Assembly: GCA_002501205.1 (NCBI GenBank)
Contig: DLRW01000089.1
Span: forward strand, 3,643 to 27,758
Source: Flavobacteriales bacterium UBA7878
GTDB lineage: Bacteria > Bacteroidota > Bacteroidia > Flavobacteriales > Schleiferiaceae
Direction of reading: 5' to 3'
DNA length: 24,116 nt
Shown: positions 13,652 to 22,309 of the stretch, one piece after another
How positions within the stretch are numbered: position 1 is the first letter of the stretch
Layout: every line of letters starts with the position of its first letter
Position numbers and translations under genes: made by a program
The notes under the pieces: generated by a model
Told to the model about the DNA's origin: nothing
Database searches by the model: none
What the model saw: only the letters and a program-made list of their open reading frames with translations

Positions 13652-16063
13652 ATGTTGCAGCGTTCTGCCCTTCTTTTTTTCCTTCTACTTACTTCGGCTC
13701 TGTCTGCGCAAAAAAAAAGCCTGGAGCCCTTAAAAACGAAGGCCGAAGTTGAAATCGACGGTTCACTTCAAGATTCTATTTGGCAATACGCACCGGAAGC
13801 TACTGATTTTGTGATGCTTTCCCCAGGTAGCGGGGAGGCTATTCCTGCCGGATTTAAGACCACCGTAAAGGTATTTTATACCGATGAAGCTATCTATTTT
13901 GGCGTAACCATGCTCGATCCTCAACCTGATTCTATCTTAAAACAGGTAACGGTTCGGGACGATATCAACCAAAATCACGATTGGTTAGCCATTGCCATCA
14001 ATCCTTTTAATGATGGTCAAAACGATTTTACCTTCTTCCTGACCTCGGCCGGAACTCAGGGCGACAGTCGCACCACCGCCAATGGTGAGGACTATTCCTT
14101 TAACTCCATTTGGTATTCGGCCGTCCAAATCACTGAAGAAGGCTGGGTTTGCGAATTGAAGATTCCTTATATCTCCTTGCGCTTTCCCAACGAATTAAAG
14201 AAGGATTGGGGATTTAATGTAATCCGTTCCATCCGCCGATCACGTGAAGAGTATTCCTGGAACTATATAGATCGTGGCTCTGGCTATAGCTGGGAATATC
14301 AGGCTGGTATCTTGAGTAATATTCGCGATATCAATCCCCCCATTCGTTTATCCTTGATGCCATACGCTTCTACCTATGTAGATCATTTTGAGGATAAAAC
14401 TACCCTGGACTTTAATGCAGGTATGGACCTTAAATACGGGATCAATGAAAGCTTTACCTTGGATGCGACCTTAATCCCGGATTTTGGTCAGGTAGCCTTT
14501 GATAATCAGGTCTTAAACCTTAGTCCTTTTGAAATTCAATTTCAAGAAAATCGTCAATTCTTTAATGAAGGAACAGAACTTTTTAGCCTGGGCGATTTAT
14601 TTTATTCCAGGAGGATTGGAGGCGCGCCCAAGAATATTACCAACCAGGATTTAAGCGGTAATGATTCTGCAGAGGTTACGGTTCGCACTGAATTTACGCG
14701 CCTATTAAATGCCACGAAAATATCAGGACGGACCAATGGAAACCTGGGAATTGGCTTTTTAAATGCCGTAACTGACAATAATTACAGCACTATTGATTCG
14801 GCCGGGCAAAGCAGTCAGCAATTATTGGAACCCCTTACCAATTACAATATTCTGGTCTTGGACCAAAGATTCAATCGCAACTCAAGTGTCAGTTTCATCA
14901 ATACCAATGTCTTGCGAAATGGGGAGTATGCTGATGCGAACGTAGCTGCCTTATTAGCCAGTGTTTATACTAAAAGCGGACAATACCGCGTAGATGCTCA
15001 AATTAAGCGCAGCGATCGCTTTCAAGGCTCTAATGCCACCCGAAGTGGGGAACAGTATTATTTACGCTTTGGAGATGTAGATGGGAATTGGCGATGGGCC
15101 ATTCGTCAGGATGTGATTAGCGATGATTTCGATCCTAATGATTTAGGCTTTCTGGCTCGAAACAATCAGATTCGGAATTATAATGAATTGGAATATGCCA
15201 CCTTTAAACCTAAAGGGCCATTTAACCGTACCTCCTACACCCTCTTCTCAGTTTATTCTCAGCTTTATGATAGTCAACGCTTTGAAGAATTCTATTTGGG
15301 TTTAAACACCTTTTTCCTCTTAAGAGATTTCACCGGAACGGGTGTTCGTCTGCGTTTAAAGCCTATAGAATCTTATGATTATTTCGAGCCCCGGCTTCCG
15401 GGCTCCTACTTCTATAAGCCTTATAATTATTCTACTGTATTTTTTATTTCCACTGATTACCGAAAACCCTTTGCCCTCGATTTGGATTTAGGTTACGACC
15501 GCACTCCGAATTGGGATCGCGATTATTATAATATCAATATCGAACCTCGCATTCGCTTGGGCGACCACTTCTTTATTATTCCCCAAGTTACCTTCGATTT
15601 GTTTTACAATGATCGTGGCTTTGCCTCCTTTGGATCAGAAGGTCCTGTTTTCGGCTCTCGGGATGTAAAGAATATAATCGCTCTAATCGATGGTCGATAT
15701 GCCTTCAATCCAAAGGCCTCTTTAGGCTTAAGATTACGTCAATTTTGGAGTCGGGTAGATTATCAGGACTACTATAAACTTAATGCAAATGGTAGTTTAA
15801 GCCTTCGTGAAGGTAGTGATGATTACAACCTCTATTTCAACACCTTAAATCTGGATCTTCGTTTCAGTTGGTGGTTTGCTCCTGCCTCCGAAATGGTGAT
15901 ATTATATCGGGTAGCCCTCTCCAATCTTGGGGATGACATCAACAACAACTATCTTCAAAATTTGAATAATGCCTTCGATTCGCCAGTTCAGAATAACCTG
16001 TCGATTAGATTGGCATATTTCCTCGACTATCACCAAACCCGCAATCAATTGCAAGGGAAATGA
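13652..16063 (+). CDS. CBM9-like/DUF5916 outer-membrane protein
   Basis: An 803-residue exported protein. Residues 1-19 are a signal peptide (cleavage after LSA). Residues about 28-220 are a carbohydrate-binding family 9-like (DOMON-type) domain, with VEIDGSLQDSIWQYAPEAT, FYTDEAIYFGVTMLDP and HDWLAIAINPFNDGQNDFTFF. Residues about 235-803 match DUF5916, a large outer-membrane beta-barrel with many alternating aromatic strands, FDATLIPDFGQV-type wording (LDATLIPDFGQVAFD) and ENRQFFNEGTELF. Such proteins are common in Bacteroidota and usually unassigned; a role in binding glycans or in surface transport is only suggested by the domain. The stop overlaps the lolD-like start (ATGA), so the two are translationally coupled, which points to an envelope function. 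Confidence 0.9.
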   Translation: MLQRSALLFFLLLTSALSAQKKSLEPLKTKAEVEIDGSLQDSIWQYAPEATDFVMLSPGSGEAIPAGFKTTVKVFYTDEAIYFGVTMLDPQPDSILKQVTVRDDINQNHDWLAIAINPFNDGQNDFTFFLTSAGTQGDSRTTANGEDYSFNSIWYSAVQITEEGWVCELKIPYISLRFPNELKKDWGFNVIRSIRRSREEYSWNYIDRGSGYSWEYQAGILSNIRDINPPIRLSLMPYASTYVDHFEDKTTLDFNAGMDLKYGINESFTLDATLIPDFGQVAFDNQVLNLSPFEIQFQENRQFFNEGTELFSLGDLFYSRRIGGAPKNITNQDLSGNDSAEVTVRTEFTRLLNATKISGRTNGNLGIGFLNAVTDNNYSTIDSAGQSSQQLLEPLTNYNILVLDQRFNRNSSVSFINTNVLRNGEYADANVAALLASVYTKSGQYRVDAQIKRSDRFQGSNATRSGEQYYLRFGDVDGNWRWAIRQDVISDDFDPNDLGFLARNNQIRNYNELEYATFKPKGPFNRTSYTLFSVYSQLYDSQRFEEFYLGLNTFFLLRDFTGTGVRLRLKPIESYDYFEPRLPGSYFYKPYNYSTVFFISTDYRKPFALDLDLGYDRTPNWDRDYYNINIEPRIRLGDHFFIIPQVTFDLFYNDRGFASFGSEGPVFGSRDVKNIIALIDGRYAFNPKASLGLRLRQFWSRVDYQDYYKLNANGSLSLREGSDDYNLYFNTLNLDLRFSWWFAPASEMVILYRVALSNLGDDINNNYLQNLNNAFDSPVQNNLSIRLAYFLDYHQTRNQLQGK

Positions 16064-16716
16064 TCATACGCGCACAGAATATTCATAAGTCCTACGGACA
16101 GCTTGAAGTCTTAAAAGGAGTAGATCTGGAAATCCAATCCGGTGAGGTGGTATCTATTATGGGAGCCAGTGGAGCGGGTAAAACCACCCTATTGCAAATT
16201 TTAGGCACCCTAGAAGCCGCAGATTCGGGTAAAATCTATTTTGGGGATCAGGAAATTAGTCGACTGGGAGCCGGAAAGATGAGCCAATTTCGAAATCAGC
16301 ATTTAGGCTTCATTTTTCAGTTTCATCATTTATTGCCGGAATTCACCGCATTGGAAAACGTGGCAATCCCAGGACTAATCAGCCGTAAGGCCAAACAAAA
16401 ATGCCTGCAACAAGCCGCCGAATTGCTCGATTTTATGGGACTCAAAGATCGGATGTCGCATAAGCCCTCTGCCCTTTCGGGTGGTGAACAGCAAAGAGTA
16501 GCGGTGGCCCGAGCCTTAATGAATCGCCCGGATTTGGTGTTGGCCGATGAGCCTACTGGGAACCTCGATAGCCATAATGCAGAGGAAATTCACAAATTAT
16601 TTGACCGTATTCGCCAGGAGTTTGGCAGCAGCTTCGTGGTGATTACGCATAACCGTGCCTTAGCAGAAACGGCAGATCGCCTGATTGAAATGCGCGACGG
16701 AAAACTTTTGGTATAA
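16060..16716 (+). CDS. lolD: LolD-type ABC transporter ATP-binding subunit
   Basis: A 218-residue ATPase of the MacB/LolD group. LolD powers LolCE, which extracts lipoproteins from the inner membrane for delivery to the outer membrane. All motifs are intact: Walker A GASGAGKT (35-42), Q-loop Gln87 in FIFQFHHLLPEFTALEN, signature LSGGEQQ (139-145), Walker B LVLADE (159-164) with catalytic Glu164, and H-loop His197. The FQFHHLLPEFTALENV stretch is characteristic of LolD. No permease (LolC/LolE) gene is adjacent, which is common for LolD in this phylum, but also leaves a FtsE- or MacB-like role possible. Overlap with the preceding gene is 4 nt. Confidence 0.88.
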   Translation: MIIRAQNIHKSYGQLEVLKGVDLEIQSGEVVSIMGASGAGKTTLLQILGTLEAADSGKIYFGDQEISRLGAGKMSQFRNQHLGFIFQFHHLLPEFTALENVAIPGLISRKAKQKCLQQAAELLDFMGLKDRMSHKPSALSGGEQQRVAVARALMNRPDLVLADEPTGNLDSHNAEEIHKLFDRIRQEFGSSFVVITHNRALAETADRLIEMRDGKLLV

Positions 16717-16723
16717 TTGCTAT

Positions 16724-17326
16724 ATGACGCTTACAAATAAAATCCAATCCCTTATAAATAAGGAAATTGAAGCCATTCAAAACATTCCCATCGACGGAGT
16801 TATTGAAGGGGCTATAGATCTCATTTACGAACAAGTACATCAGAAAAAAGGCAAGGTAGTAGTATCGGGTATGGGTAAAGCCGGTCAAATCGGTTTGAAC
16901 ATTGCCACTACTTTAAGTTCTACCGGAACCCCAGCTATTTTCTTGCATCCTAGCGAATCGCAACATGGTGATTTAGGCATGGTACAAGAGAATGATGTAA
17001 TGCTTTTAATATCAAACTCAGGGAAAACCCGCGAGATTATCGAATTGGAGTATTTGGTGAAAAATCTGCATCCGGAGATGAAAATCATCGGGCTAACTGG
17101 TCACCCAGATGGGTCCTTAGCCGAATTTTCGGATGTAGTATTATTAACCGGAAATCCTGCAGAGATTTGTCCATTAGGCCTAACCCCTACTACCTCTACC
17201 ACCGTAATGACCGTGGTAGGTGATGTGTTAGTTACCCTATTAATGGAGCGAATTGGTTTTAGCAAAGAAGAATACGCCAAGCGCCACCACTCTGGCTACC
17301 TTGGTGATAAAGCACGTAAGAAATGA
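16724..17326 (+). CDS. kdsD: Arabinose-5-phosphate isomerase-type SIS protein, no CBS domains
   Basis: A 200-residue cytoplasmic sugar-phosphate isomerase. It would convert ribulose 5-phosphate to arabinose 5-phosphate, the first committed step to Kdo. The SIS domain is complete: SGMGKAGQIGLNIATTLSSTG, split as SGMGKAGQIG and LNIATTLSSTG, then HPSESQHGDLGM, ISNSGKTREI, the diagnostic AEICPLGLTPTTSTTVM and the C-terminal HHSGYLG. E. coli KdsD and GutQ add two CBS domains (about 325 residues); this protein ends after the SIS domain, so regulation by a CBS ligand is absent. The start at 16724 gives a usual N-terminus; an upstream ATG at 16685 would lie inside lolD and add 13 unlikely residues. 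It is directly coupled to kdsA by an ATGA overlap, which supports the assignment. Confidence 0.92.
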   Translation: MTLTNKIQSLINKEIEAIQNIPIDGVIEGAIDLIYEQVHQKKGKVVVSGMGKAGQIGLNIATTLSSTGTPAIFLHPSESQHGDLGMVQENDVMLLISNSGKTREIIELEYLVKNLHPEMKIIGLTGHPDGSLAEFSDVVLLTGNPAEICPLGLTPTTSTTVMTVVGDVLVTLLMERIGFSKEEYAKRHHSGYLGDKARKK

Positions 17327-18099
17327 AGTTTACCCTAATTGCCGGTCCTTGTGCCATTGAAGATCGCGATTTGGCCTTTGCCATCGCTCGTGAAGTAAAA
17401 GGCATTTGCGATGATCTTGGCATCCACTACATCTTTAAAGGTAGTTACCGCAAGGCGAATCGCTCGCGCTTGGATTCCTTTACGGGAATTGGAGATATCG
17501 AAGCTTTGGAGATTTTACAAGCCATTGGAAAAGAACTCCAGGTAGAAACGATTACCGATATCCACGAAAGTCAAGAAGCAGCCCTGGCGGCCCAATATGT
17601 AGACCACTTGCAAATCCCCGCCTTCTTATGTCGACAAACTGATTTGCTACTAGCCGCTGGTGAAACTGGTAAAGGGGTAAATATTAAGAAAGGACAGTTC
17701 CTATCTCCCGAAGCGATGAAATGGCCGGTTGAAAAAGTACAGAGCACTGGCAATAAAAATGTTTGGGCCTGCGAACGCGGAGTGAGCTTTGGCTATTCTG
17801 ATCTAATCGTTGATGCCACCAGCATTGCCCGCATGAAAGATTTAGGAGTACCCGTAATAATGGACTGTACTCATTCTGTACAGAAACCCAATCGCACCGA
17901 AGGAGTAACTGGTGGTGATCCTCGTTTAATCGAAACCATTGCGCTTTCGGCCATAGCCACCGGGGCAGATGGATTTTTTATTGAAACCCATCCTGAGCCT
18001 CATACGGCACAATCGGACCCTTATACCATGCTCGAATTAAGTAAGCTACGTCCGATTTTAGAGAAATGCATGAAAGTGCGCGAAGCACTGCAATCATGA
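17323..18099 (+). CDS. kdsA: 3-deoxy-8-phosphooctulonate synthase, metal-dependent class
   Basis: A 258-residue cytoplasmic aldolase that condenses arabinose 5-phosphate with phosphoenolpyruvate to Kdo-8-phosphate. Family motifs are GPCAIED (8-14), FKGSYRKANRS (38-48), KKGQFLSPEAMKWP and TEGVTGGDPR. The metal ligands of the metal-dependent class are all present: Cys10, His184, Glu221 and Asp232. They are offset by one from the Aquifex enzyme numbering (11, 185, 222, 233). E. coli-type metal-independent enzymes have Asn at the first position, so this is a metal-dependent enzyme. It overlaps the preceding isomerase and following phosphatase by ATGA at both ends. Confidence 0.98.
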   Translation: MKFTLIAGPCAIEDRDLAFAIAREVKGICDDLGIHYIFKGSYRKANRSRLDSFTGIGDIEALEILQAIGKELQVETITDIHESQEAALAAQYVDHLQIPAFLCRQTDLLLAAGETGKGVNIKKGQFLSPEAMKWPVEKVQSTGNKNVWACERGVSFGYSDLIVDATSIARMKDLGVPVIMDCTHSVQKPNRTEGVTGGDPRLIETIALSAIATGADGFFIETHPEPHTAQSDPYTMLELSKLRPILEKCMKVREALQS

Positions 18100-18761
18100 C
18101 CGATCATTGGGATAACCTGAGGGCTAACCTCCACTATTTACAGCGGACCATTCCGCCTACGCATCGCCTCTACTCTACTATTGAGCGTTTTTCTCGGGGA
18201 GCAAGCTTGGAGGTATTCGACCTTTTTCGCATTGCTGAAGAAACCGGCTACCCCGCAGAAGTACTCTTTAAAAAACGAATCGATCAGCGACCTAAAAGGG
18301 TGAAAATGCTGGTTATGGATTGCGATGGAGTGATGACCAAAGGCGAGATGATCGTAAGCACTGATGGCGAGCATACTAAGATCTTTAATGTAAAAGATGG
18401 TATGGGCATTAAGCAAGCCCAGGAAGCTGGTATTCTCACCGGAATTATATCCCATGGCCACTCTACCGGAGTAGTTGAATCCCGAGCTAAGCAATTGGGT
18501 ATCCCTTTGGTATATGTTGGTAAAACCCCAAAATTGGAGGTTATTCAATCTTGGTGGAAAGAACACAACATTAGCCCCGAAGATACCGCCTACATTGGAG
18601 ATGATATTAATGATATTCCAATATTGGAAACTGTAGGTGCAGCCTTTGCTCCTGCCGATGCGGTGGAAGAAGTTCTCCTCCATCCCGACATCCATATCCT
18701 CAGCCGTAAAGGCGGGGAAGCCTGTATAAGGGAGTTAGTGGATCAACACCTTTTGTTTTAA
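18096..18761 (+). CDS. kdsC: Kdo-8-phosphate phosphatase with an N-terminal extension
   Basis: A 221-residue HAD hydrolase that removes phosphate from Kdo-8-phosphate. The C-terminal part (about 68-221) has HAD motif I DCDGVM with Asp75 and Asp77, FNVKDGMGIK (97-106), the motif II region GIISHGHS (116-123, where the usual ITGR is altered), Lys143/Lys146, and motif III GDDINDIP (168-175). Typical KdsC is 170-190 residues. Here about 65 residues precede the HAD core, forming a helical segment (THRLYSTIERFSRGASLEV, FDLFRIAEETGYPAE) unlike the usual N-terminus. The ATG at 18096 is chosen because it overlaps the kdsA stop as ATGA; an ATG at 18066 would lie in kdsA. Last gene of the operon, with a 4-nt overlap with the convergent EamA gene. 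kdsB is not in the window. Confidence 0.93.
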   Translation: MTDHWDNLRANLHYLQRTIPPTHRLYSTIERFSRGASLEVFDLFRIAEETGYPAEVLFKKRIDQRPKRVKMLVMDCDGVMTKGEMIVSTDGEHTKIFNVKDGMGIKQAQEAGILTGIISHGHSTGVVESRAKQLGIPLVYVGKTPKLEVIQSWWKEHNISPEDTAYIGDDINDIPILETVGAAFAPADAVEEVLLHPDIHILSRKGGEACIRELVDQHLLF

Positions 18762-19606
18762 GACTTTTCCCTTCCCTGTCCGCCCAGACTGGCTGATAGA
18801 ATTAGAATCCCACCTAGGAAAACGGTGAGTTCCGGTTTTTCCTGAAAAAGGAAATAGGCAGCGGCAATGCCATATACGGGCTCTAAGGCAGTAACCAAGG
18901 CCGCAGTTCTGGCTTTTAAGCCTTTAAGAGCCGCCAGAAACAAGAAATGCGACAGTGCGGTAAACACCGTTCCTAAAAGAATCAGCAAGCCAATATCCTG
19001 AGCTGTAAATCGGGGCCAAATTGCAATACAAAAAGGTAATAGAACCAAGGTGGCCCAAATGTCCTGATAAAAGCCAATTTCCAAGGCCGAGTGTTTCTTT
19101 ACCAGGTCTTTATTAAGAAGATTCAATACAGCAAAACTAAAGCCAGCAAAGAGGCCCCAAAGAACACCATTGGTCTCCGGTGAAGCTAAATCCCAAGGAA
19201 CTATGAGTGCAGTTCCACAAATGGACATTAATGCCCATAAAATATCAAGACCATGAACTTTCAATTTCCAGAATACACTTTCCAATACTAAAGTGAATAG
19301 CGGAAAGCTGGCAAAGCTTAACAAAGCCAAAGCCACCGAAGTTTCTTGAATGGATTTAAAGAAGGCATACCAATGCAAGGCCAAAATGGCACCGGAAATA
19401 GCGGTTCGGTACAGGAGTTTTGCACTCAACCGGGGAATTGCCCCTTTGCGAAAGCCCATAATGATAGCGAGTGCTAGTGCCGCAAAGAAGACCCTCCCTC
19501 CTACAATGATCAGGGGATTAAAACTAAGCCAGCGGCCAAACAATCCGGCTAAACCAAAAAGTGCTACCGAACTGTGTAAATAGAGCAGTGATTTTTGCCG
19601 TGCCAA
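18758..19606 (-). CDS. EamA/DMT-family permease
   Basis: A 282-residue inner-membrane protein with about ten hydrophobic helices arranged as two EamA domains. The first domain starts YLHSSVALFGLAGLFGRWLSF (split as YLHSSVALFGLAGLF and GRWLSF), and the second domain is clear from ALVTALEPVYGIAAAYFLFQE near the C-terminus, with the family's conserved E-P. Such proteins export small metabolites or amino acids; substrate unknown. The start is TTG at 19606, because a stop lies two codons upstream (the stop of the preceding DUF4442 gene) and no ATG precedes TM1. The gap from the DUF4442 stop is only 3 nt, so translation is probably coupled. Confidence 0.9.
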   Translation of the reverse strand: MARQKSLLYLHSSVALFGLAGLFGRWLSFNPLIIVGGRVFFAALALAIIMGFRKGAIPRLSAKLLYRTAISGAILALHWYAFFKSIQETSVALALLSFASFPLFTLVLESVFWKLKVHGLDILWALMSICGTALIVPWDLASPETNGVLWGLFAGFSFAVLNLLNKDLVKKHSALEIGFYQDIWATLVLLPFCIAIWPRFTAQDIGLLILLGTVFTALSHFLFLAALKGLKARTAALVTALEPVYGIAAAYFLFQEKPELTVFLGGILILSASLGGQGREKS

Positions 19607-19609
19607 GGC

Positions 19610-20116
19610 TTATACTTTAGTTTTTACCGATTGCCAGTTCTTGATTTGCCATCGGGCGATAGCGGTAGCTACCTGCTTATCATCTTTGTCAAAAAGGTTG
19701 ATATTACAGTCTACAAACACTCGATCTGAATTTTCCAGCGGCTCGAAAACACGATCTTGCAACCAGTCTTCAGACACTTCAAAACGGGCAATGGCTTCGC
19801 TTTTAGCTTGATAATGATATTCTAAATCCAATTTCTGCAAGATGATTCGGTATTTATCCGGATCCAGAATTCCGATTAATAGTAAACCGGAACTAATCTC
19901 AGCTATAGTGGCTAAGGCACAGGCATGAATGCCTTTGAGGTGATTTAAATTGGACTTGCGATAAGGAGCTTTAATACGTAAGGAATGTGTGCTAATTTGC
20001 TCAATTTGAAACCGATGCGAACGATTGAAGGGTACAAATCGGCGTAAGCCTTGCTCCAATAAAAATTTGTGGTATTTGCTCGTTTGAGCTTTTTGAAATA
20101 GGCGACTTAAATTCAT
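19610..20116 (-). CDS. DUF4442 protein (hotdog-fold, thioesterase-like)
   Basis: A 168-residue protein of the DUF4442 family, related to hotdog-fold acyl-CoA thioesterases. The hotdog helix is seen in NHLKGIHACALATIAEIS (split as NHLKGIHAC and ALATIAEISS), followed by IRYH-like strands (ILQKLDLEYHYQAK). A thioesterase activity is inferred only from the fold. The ATG at 20116 is preferred over the upstream GTG at 20131, because a near match to TAnnTTTG (TATATTCG on minus, 20131-20138) would start transcription between the two. First gene of a two-gene unit with the EamA permease and divergent from the MtfA-type gene; the shared intergenic region is only 62 nt. Confidence 0.86.
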   Translation of the reverse strand: MNLSRLFQKAQTSKYHKFLLEQGLRRFVPFNRSHRFQIEQISTHSLRIKAPYRKSNLNHLKGIHACALATIAEISSGLLLIGILDPDKYRIILQKLDLEYHYQAKSEAIARFEVSEDWLQDRVFEPLENSDRVFVDCNINLFDKDDKQVATAIARWQIKNWQSVKTKV

Positions 20117-20178
20117 GCGAAGCTTTAACACGAATATACGAAGCGGAGTGATTAAGGAATATTCTAATTTTACGGACC

Positions 20179-21009
20179 ATGATTTTTCTATTCAAATCGC
20201 TGTTTTTTCTCCAACTACAAGAACCAGGTCCCGAAAGGGAAATTGTTGAAGTAATGGGAGATATAGCCGCTGTATCCCTGATGCTTGTATTGCCCATTTT
20301 CAGTATTTATCGCTGGACTAATAAACAGTATCCTCTGCAACTCAAAATGAGTTACCGTCCTTATCTACAGGAAATTCCGCTTTACAAACGCTTACCCCCC
20401 AAATTGCAAAAACGCTTTGAGCGCAGAGTTCAGCAGTTCATCAACACCAAAAAGTTTATTGCCCGAGATAAATACATGCGGGTTGACGATCGTAAAAAAG
20501 CTTTAATTGCCGCTACCGCAGTGGAGCTCACCTTTGGCTTTCGCCGATTTTACTTCGATCATTTCTCCCGCATCTTAATTTACCGGGACGACTACTACTC
20601 TACCATTAGCAAGCAATATCATGCGGGTGAGGTTAATATTCGTGGAATGATCGTTCTTTCCTGGTCCTCTTTCGAAAAGGGAAATTCTGATCGCAATGAT
20701 GGTCGAAATTTAGGCGTTCACGAAATGGCTCATGCCCTAAAGCTGGAGAACAAAATTTTGAACTCCAATTACGATTTCATTGATCCCCGTGATTACCATT
20801 TATTTCTGGAAGAGTTCGATCTATTTACCAGCAGACCAGCCTATAAAGGTGAGTTTCTGAGATCTTATGCTCGCAGTAATGTGCATGAGTTTTTTGCCGT
20901 TTGCTGCGAGAACTTCATTGAAAGACCGGCAAAGTTTCAAAAAGAAATGCCCGTACTTTACCAGGCTATAAGTAGAATCCTACGCATGGATCCTCTAGTA
21001 TTTTATTAA
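20179..21009 (+). CDS. mtfA: MtfA-type zinc peptidase (M90 family) with N-terminal membrane anchor
   Basis: A 276-residue protein. Residues about 29-45 form one transmembrane helix, so the peptidase is membrane-anchored; E. coli MtfA lacks this. The catalytic part is about 60-276. The zinc motif HEMAH (181-185) gives two His ligands and the catalytic Glu182. The third ligand is likely Glu237 or Glu244 in NVHEFFAVCCENFIERP (235-250, the conserved family block), with KFQKEMPVLYQAISRILRMDP after. In E. coli MtfA responds to Mlc and cleaves small substrates; the role here is unknown. It is 9 nt before an AAA+ ATPase gene, so it may work with it. A weak promoter match (TAATTTTA, 20165-20172) lies just upstream. 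Confidence 0.9.
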   Translation: MIFLFKSLFFLQLQEPGPEREIVEVMGDIAAVSLMLVLPIFSIYRWTNKQYPLQLKMSYRPYLQEIPLYKRLPPKLQKRFERRVQQFINTKKFIARDKYMRVDDRKKALIAATAVELTFGFRRFYFDHFSRILIYRDDYYSTISKQYHAGEVNIRGMIVLSWSSFEKGNSDRNDGRNLGVHEMAHALKLENKILNSNYDFIDPRDYHLFLEEFDLFTSRPAYKGEFLRSYARSNVHEFFAVCCENFIERPAKFQKEMPVLYQAISRILRMDPLVFY

Positions 21010-21018
21010 TCTGATTTT

Positions 21019-22308
21019 ATGAATATTGATGATTTGAGAGAAGCCTTAAACGCCTCTCCCAATAACCGTCCTCTCCGAATAATATTAGCCAATAGCCTTT
21101 TTGAAAAAGGCTTGTATGAAGAAGCTGAAAGTCATTTTTTAAAGGTACTTCAACAGCAAGAGGAATTAAAGCCTCGCTTTGCTCTGGCGCAGATTTGGCT
21201 CAAGACTGATAATCCTTCGACCGCCATAGTTTTCCTGGAAGACTCCATTGAAAAATATCCTCAAGAAGCTCAATTTTATAGCTTATTGGCCAAAGCGCAT
21301 TTGGCCGAAGATAATATTGCTGAAAGTCGAGAGGCCTATGAAAAGGCGCTGAACTTAGACCCCAATTGGAAAGATGCTGAATTGGATGAGATGTTCCGCC
21401 TAAGCGGAATGGAGGTAGATGAAAATCCCATCGATGAACTTTTTATGGAAAAGCCCGATTTGGGTTTTGCGGATGTGGGCGGCATGGCCGAAGTTAAAAG
21501 GGAAATCGCCCTTAAAATCATTCAGCCTTTACAGCACCCTGAGCTCTATAAAGCCTATGGCAAAAAAATAGGTGGAGGTATTTTACTATACGGTCCACCG
21601 GGGTGTGGTAAAACCTATATAGCCCGGGCTACAGCGGGTGAAATTAATGCTCGATTTATCAGTATTAGTCTCAATGAAATCCTTGATATGTGGATTGGCA
21701 ATAGCGAGAAAAACTTGCATCAGTTTTTTGAATTAGCCCGCCGCAATGCCCCCTGTGTACTTTTTATTGATGAAGTAGATGCTTTAGGTGCCAGCCGTAG
21801 TCAAATGAAAAATTCTGCAGGCAGCACGGTAATCAATCAATTTTTAGCGGAAATGGATGGTATCCAAAACAGTAATGAAGGCGTACTCATTTTAGGTGCT
21901 ACCAATATGCCCTGGAACCTGGACCCAGCTTTCCGCCGCCCGGGTCGATTTGATCGAATTCTATTTGTTCCCCCTCCCGATGAAGGAGCCCGTCTTGAAA
22001 TTTTAAAGCAGCAATTGAAGGACAAGCCTCAGGGAAAAGTGGACTTCAGCAAGCTTGCTTCTAAAACTCAAGAATACTCAGGCGCAGATCTCAAGGCCAT
22101 TATTGATGTGGCCATTGAGGAAAAACTGGAAGAATCCTTCAAAACCGGGAACATCAGTACTCTGGAAACCAAGGATTTATTGAAAGGAGTAAAAAAACAC
22201 AAAGCCACTACCAAGGAATGGTTTAGTCAGGCTAAGAATTTTGCCCTATTCGCCAATAATTCCGGGAATTACGATGCCATTCTCGATTACCTGAAAATCA
22301 AGAAATAA
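21019..22308 (+). CDS. TPR-AAA+ ATPase of the Cdc48/FtsH/Vps4-like clade
   Basis: A 429-residue soluble protein. Residues about 1-125 hold three TPR-like helical repeats for protein binding. Residues 150-370 are one AAA+ module: DVGGM (152-156), Walker A GPPGCGKT (192-199), pore-loop 1 MWIG (224-227), Walker B VLFIDE (247-252), sensor-1 Asn296 in GATN, arginine fingers Arg307 and Arg310 in RRPGRF, and the lid helix GADLKAII (356-363). The protein is therefore a potential unfoldase or remodeller that threads substrates. The C-terminal tail with TTKEWFSQAKNFALFANN and YDAILDYL resembles the last helices seen in single-AAA microtubule/ESCRT-type enzymes. A FtsH-like protease domain is absent; the adjacent MtfA-like gene could supply proteolysis. 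One nt separates it from the next gene. Confidence 0.9.
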   Translation: MNIDDLREALNASPNNRPLRIILANSLFEKGLYEEAESHFLKVLQQQEELKPRFALAQIWLKTDNPSTAIVFLEDSIEKYPQEAQFYSLLAKAHLAEDNIAESREAYEKALNLDPNWKDAELDEMFRLSGMEVDENPIDELFMEKPDLGFADVGGMAEVKREIALKIIQPLQHPELYKAYGKKIGGGILLYGPPGCGKTYIARATAGEINARFISISLNEILDMWIGNSEKNLHQFFELARRNAPCVLFIDEVDALGASRSQMKNSAGSTVINQFLAEMDGIQNSNEGVLILGATNMPWNLDPAFRRPGRFDRILFVPPPDEGARLEILKQQLKDKPQGKVDFSKLASKTQEYSGADLKAIIDVAIEEKLEESFKTGNISTLETKDLLKGVKKHKATTKEWFSQAKNFALFANNSGNYDAILDYLKIKK

Positions 22309-22309
22309 T

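Noticed and set aside
18138..18695. 185-codon open frame on the minus strand
   Set aside because: It is antisense to kdsC, whose catalytic motifs are intact, and its translation has no recognisable domain. It is a shadow of the plus-strand codon pattern.
20001..20297. 98-codon minus-strand frame across the DUF4442/MtfA gap
   Set aside because: It overlaps the 5' ends of two real divergent genes, in another frame, and has no domain features.
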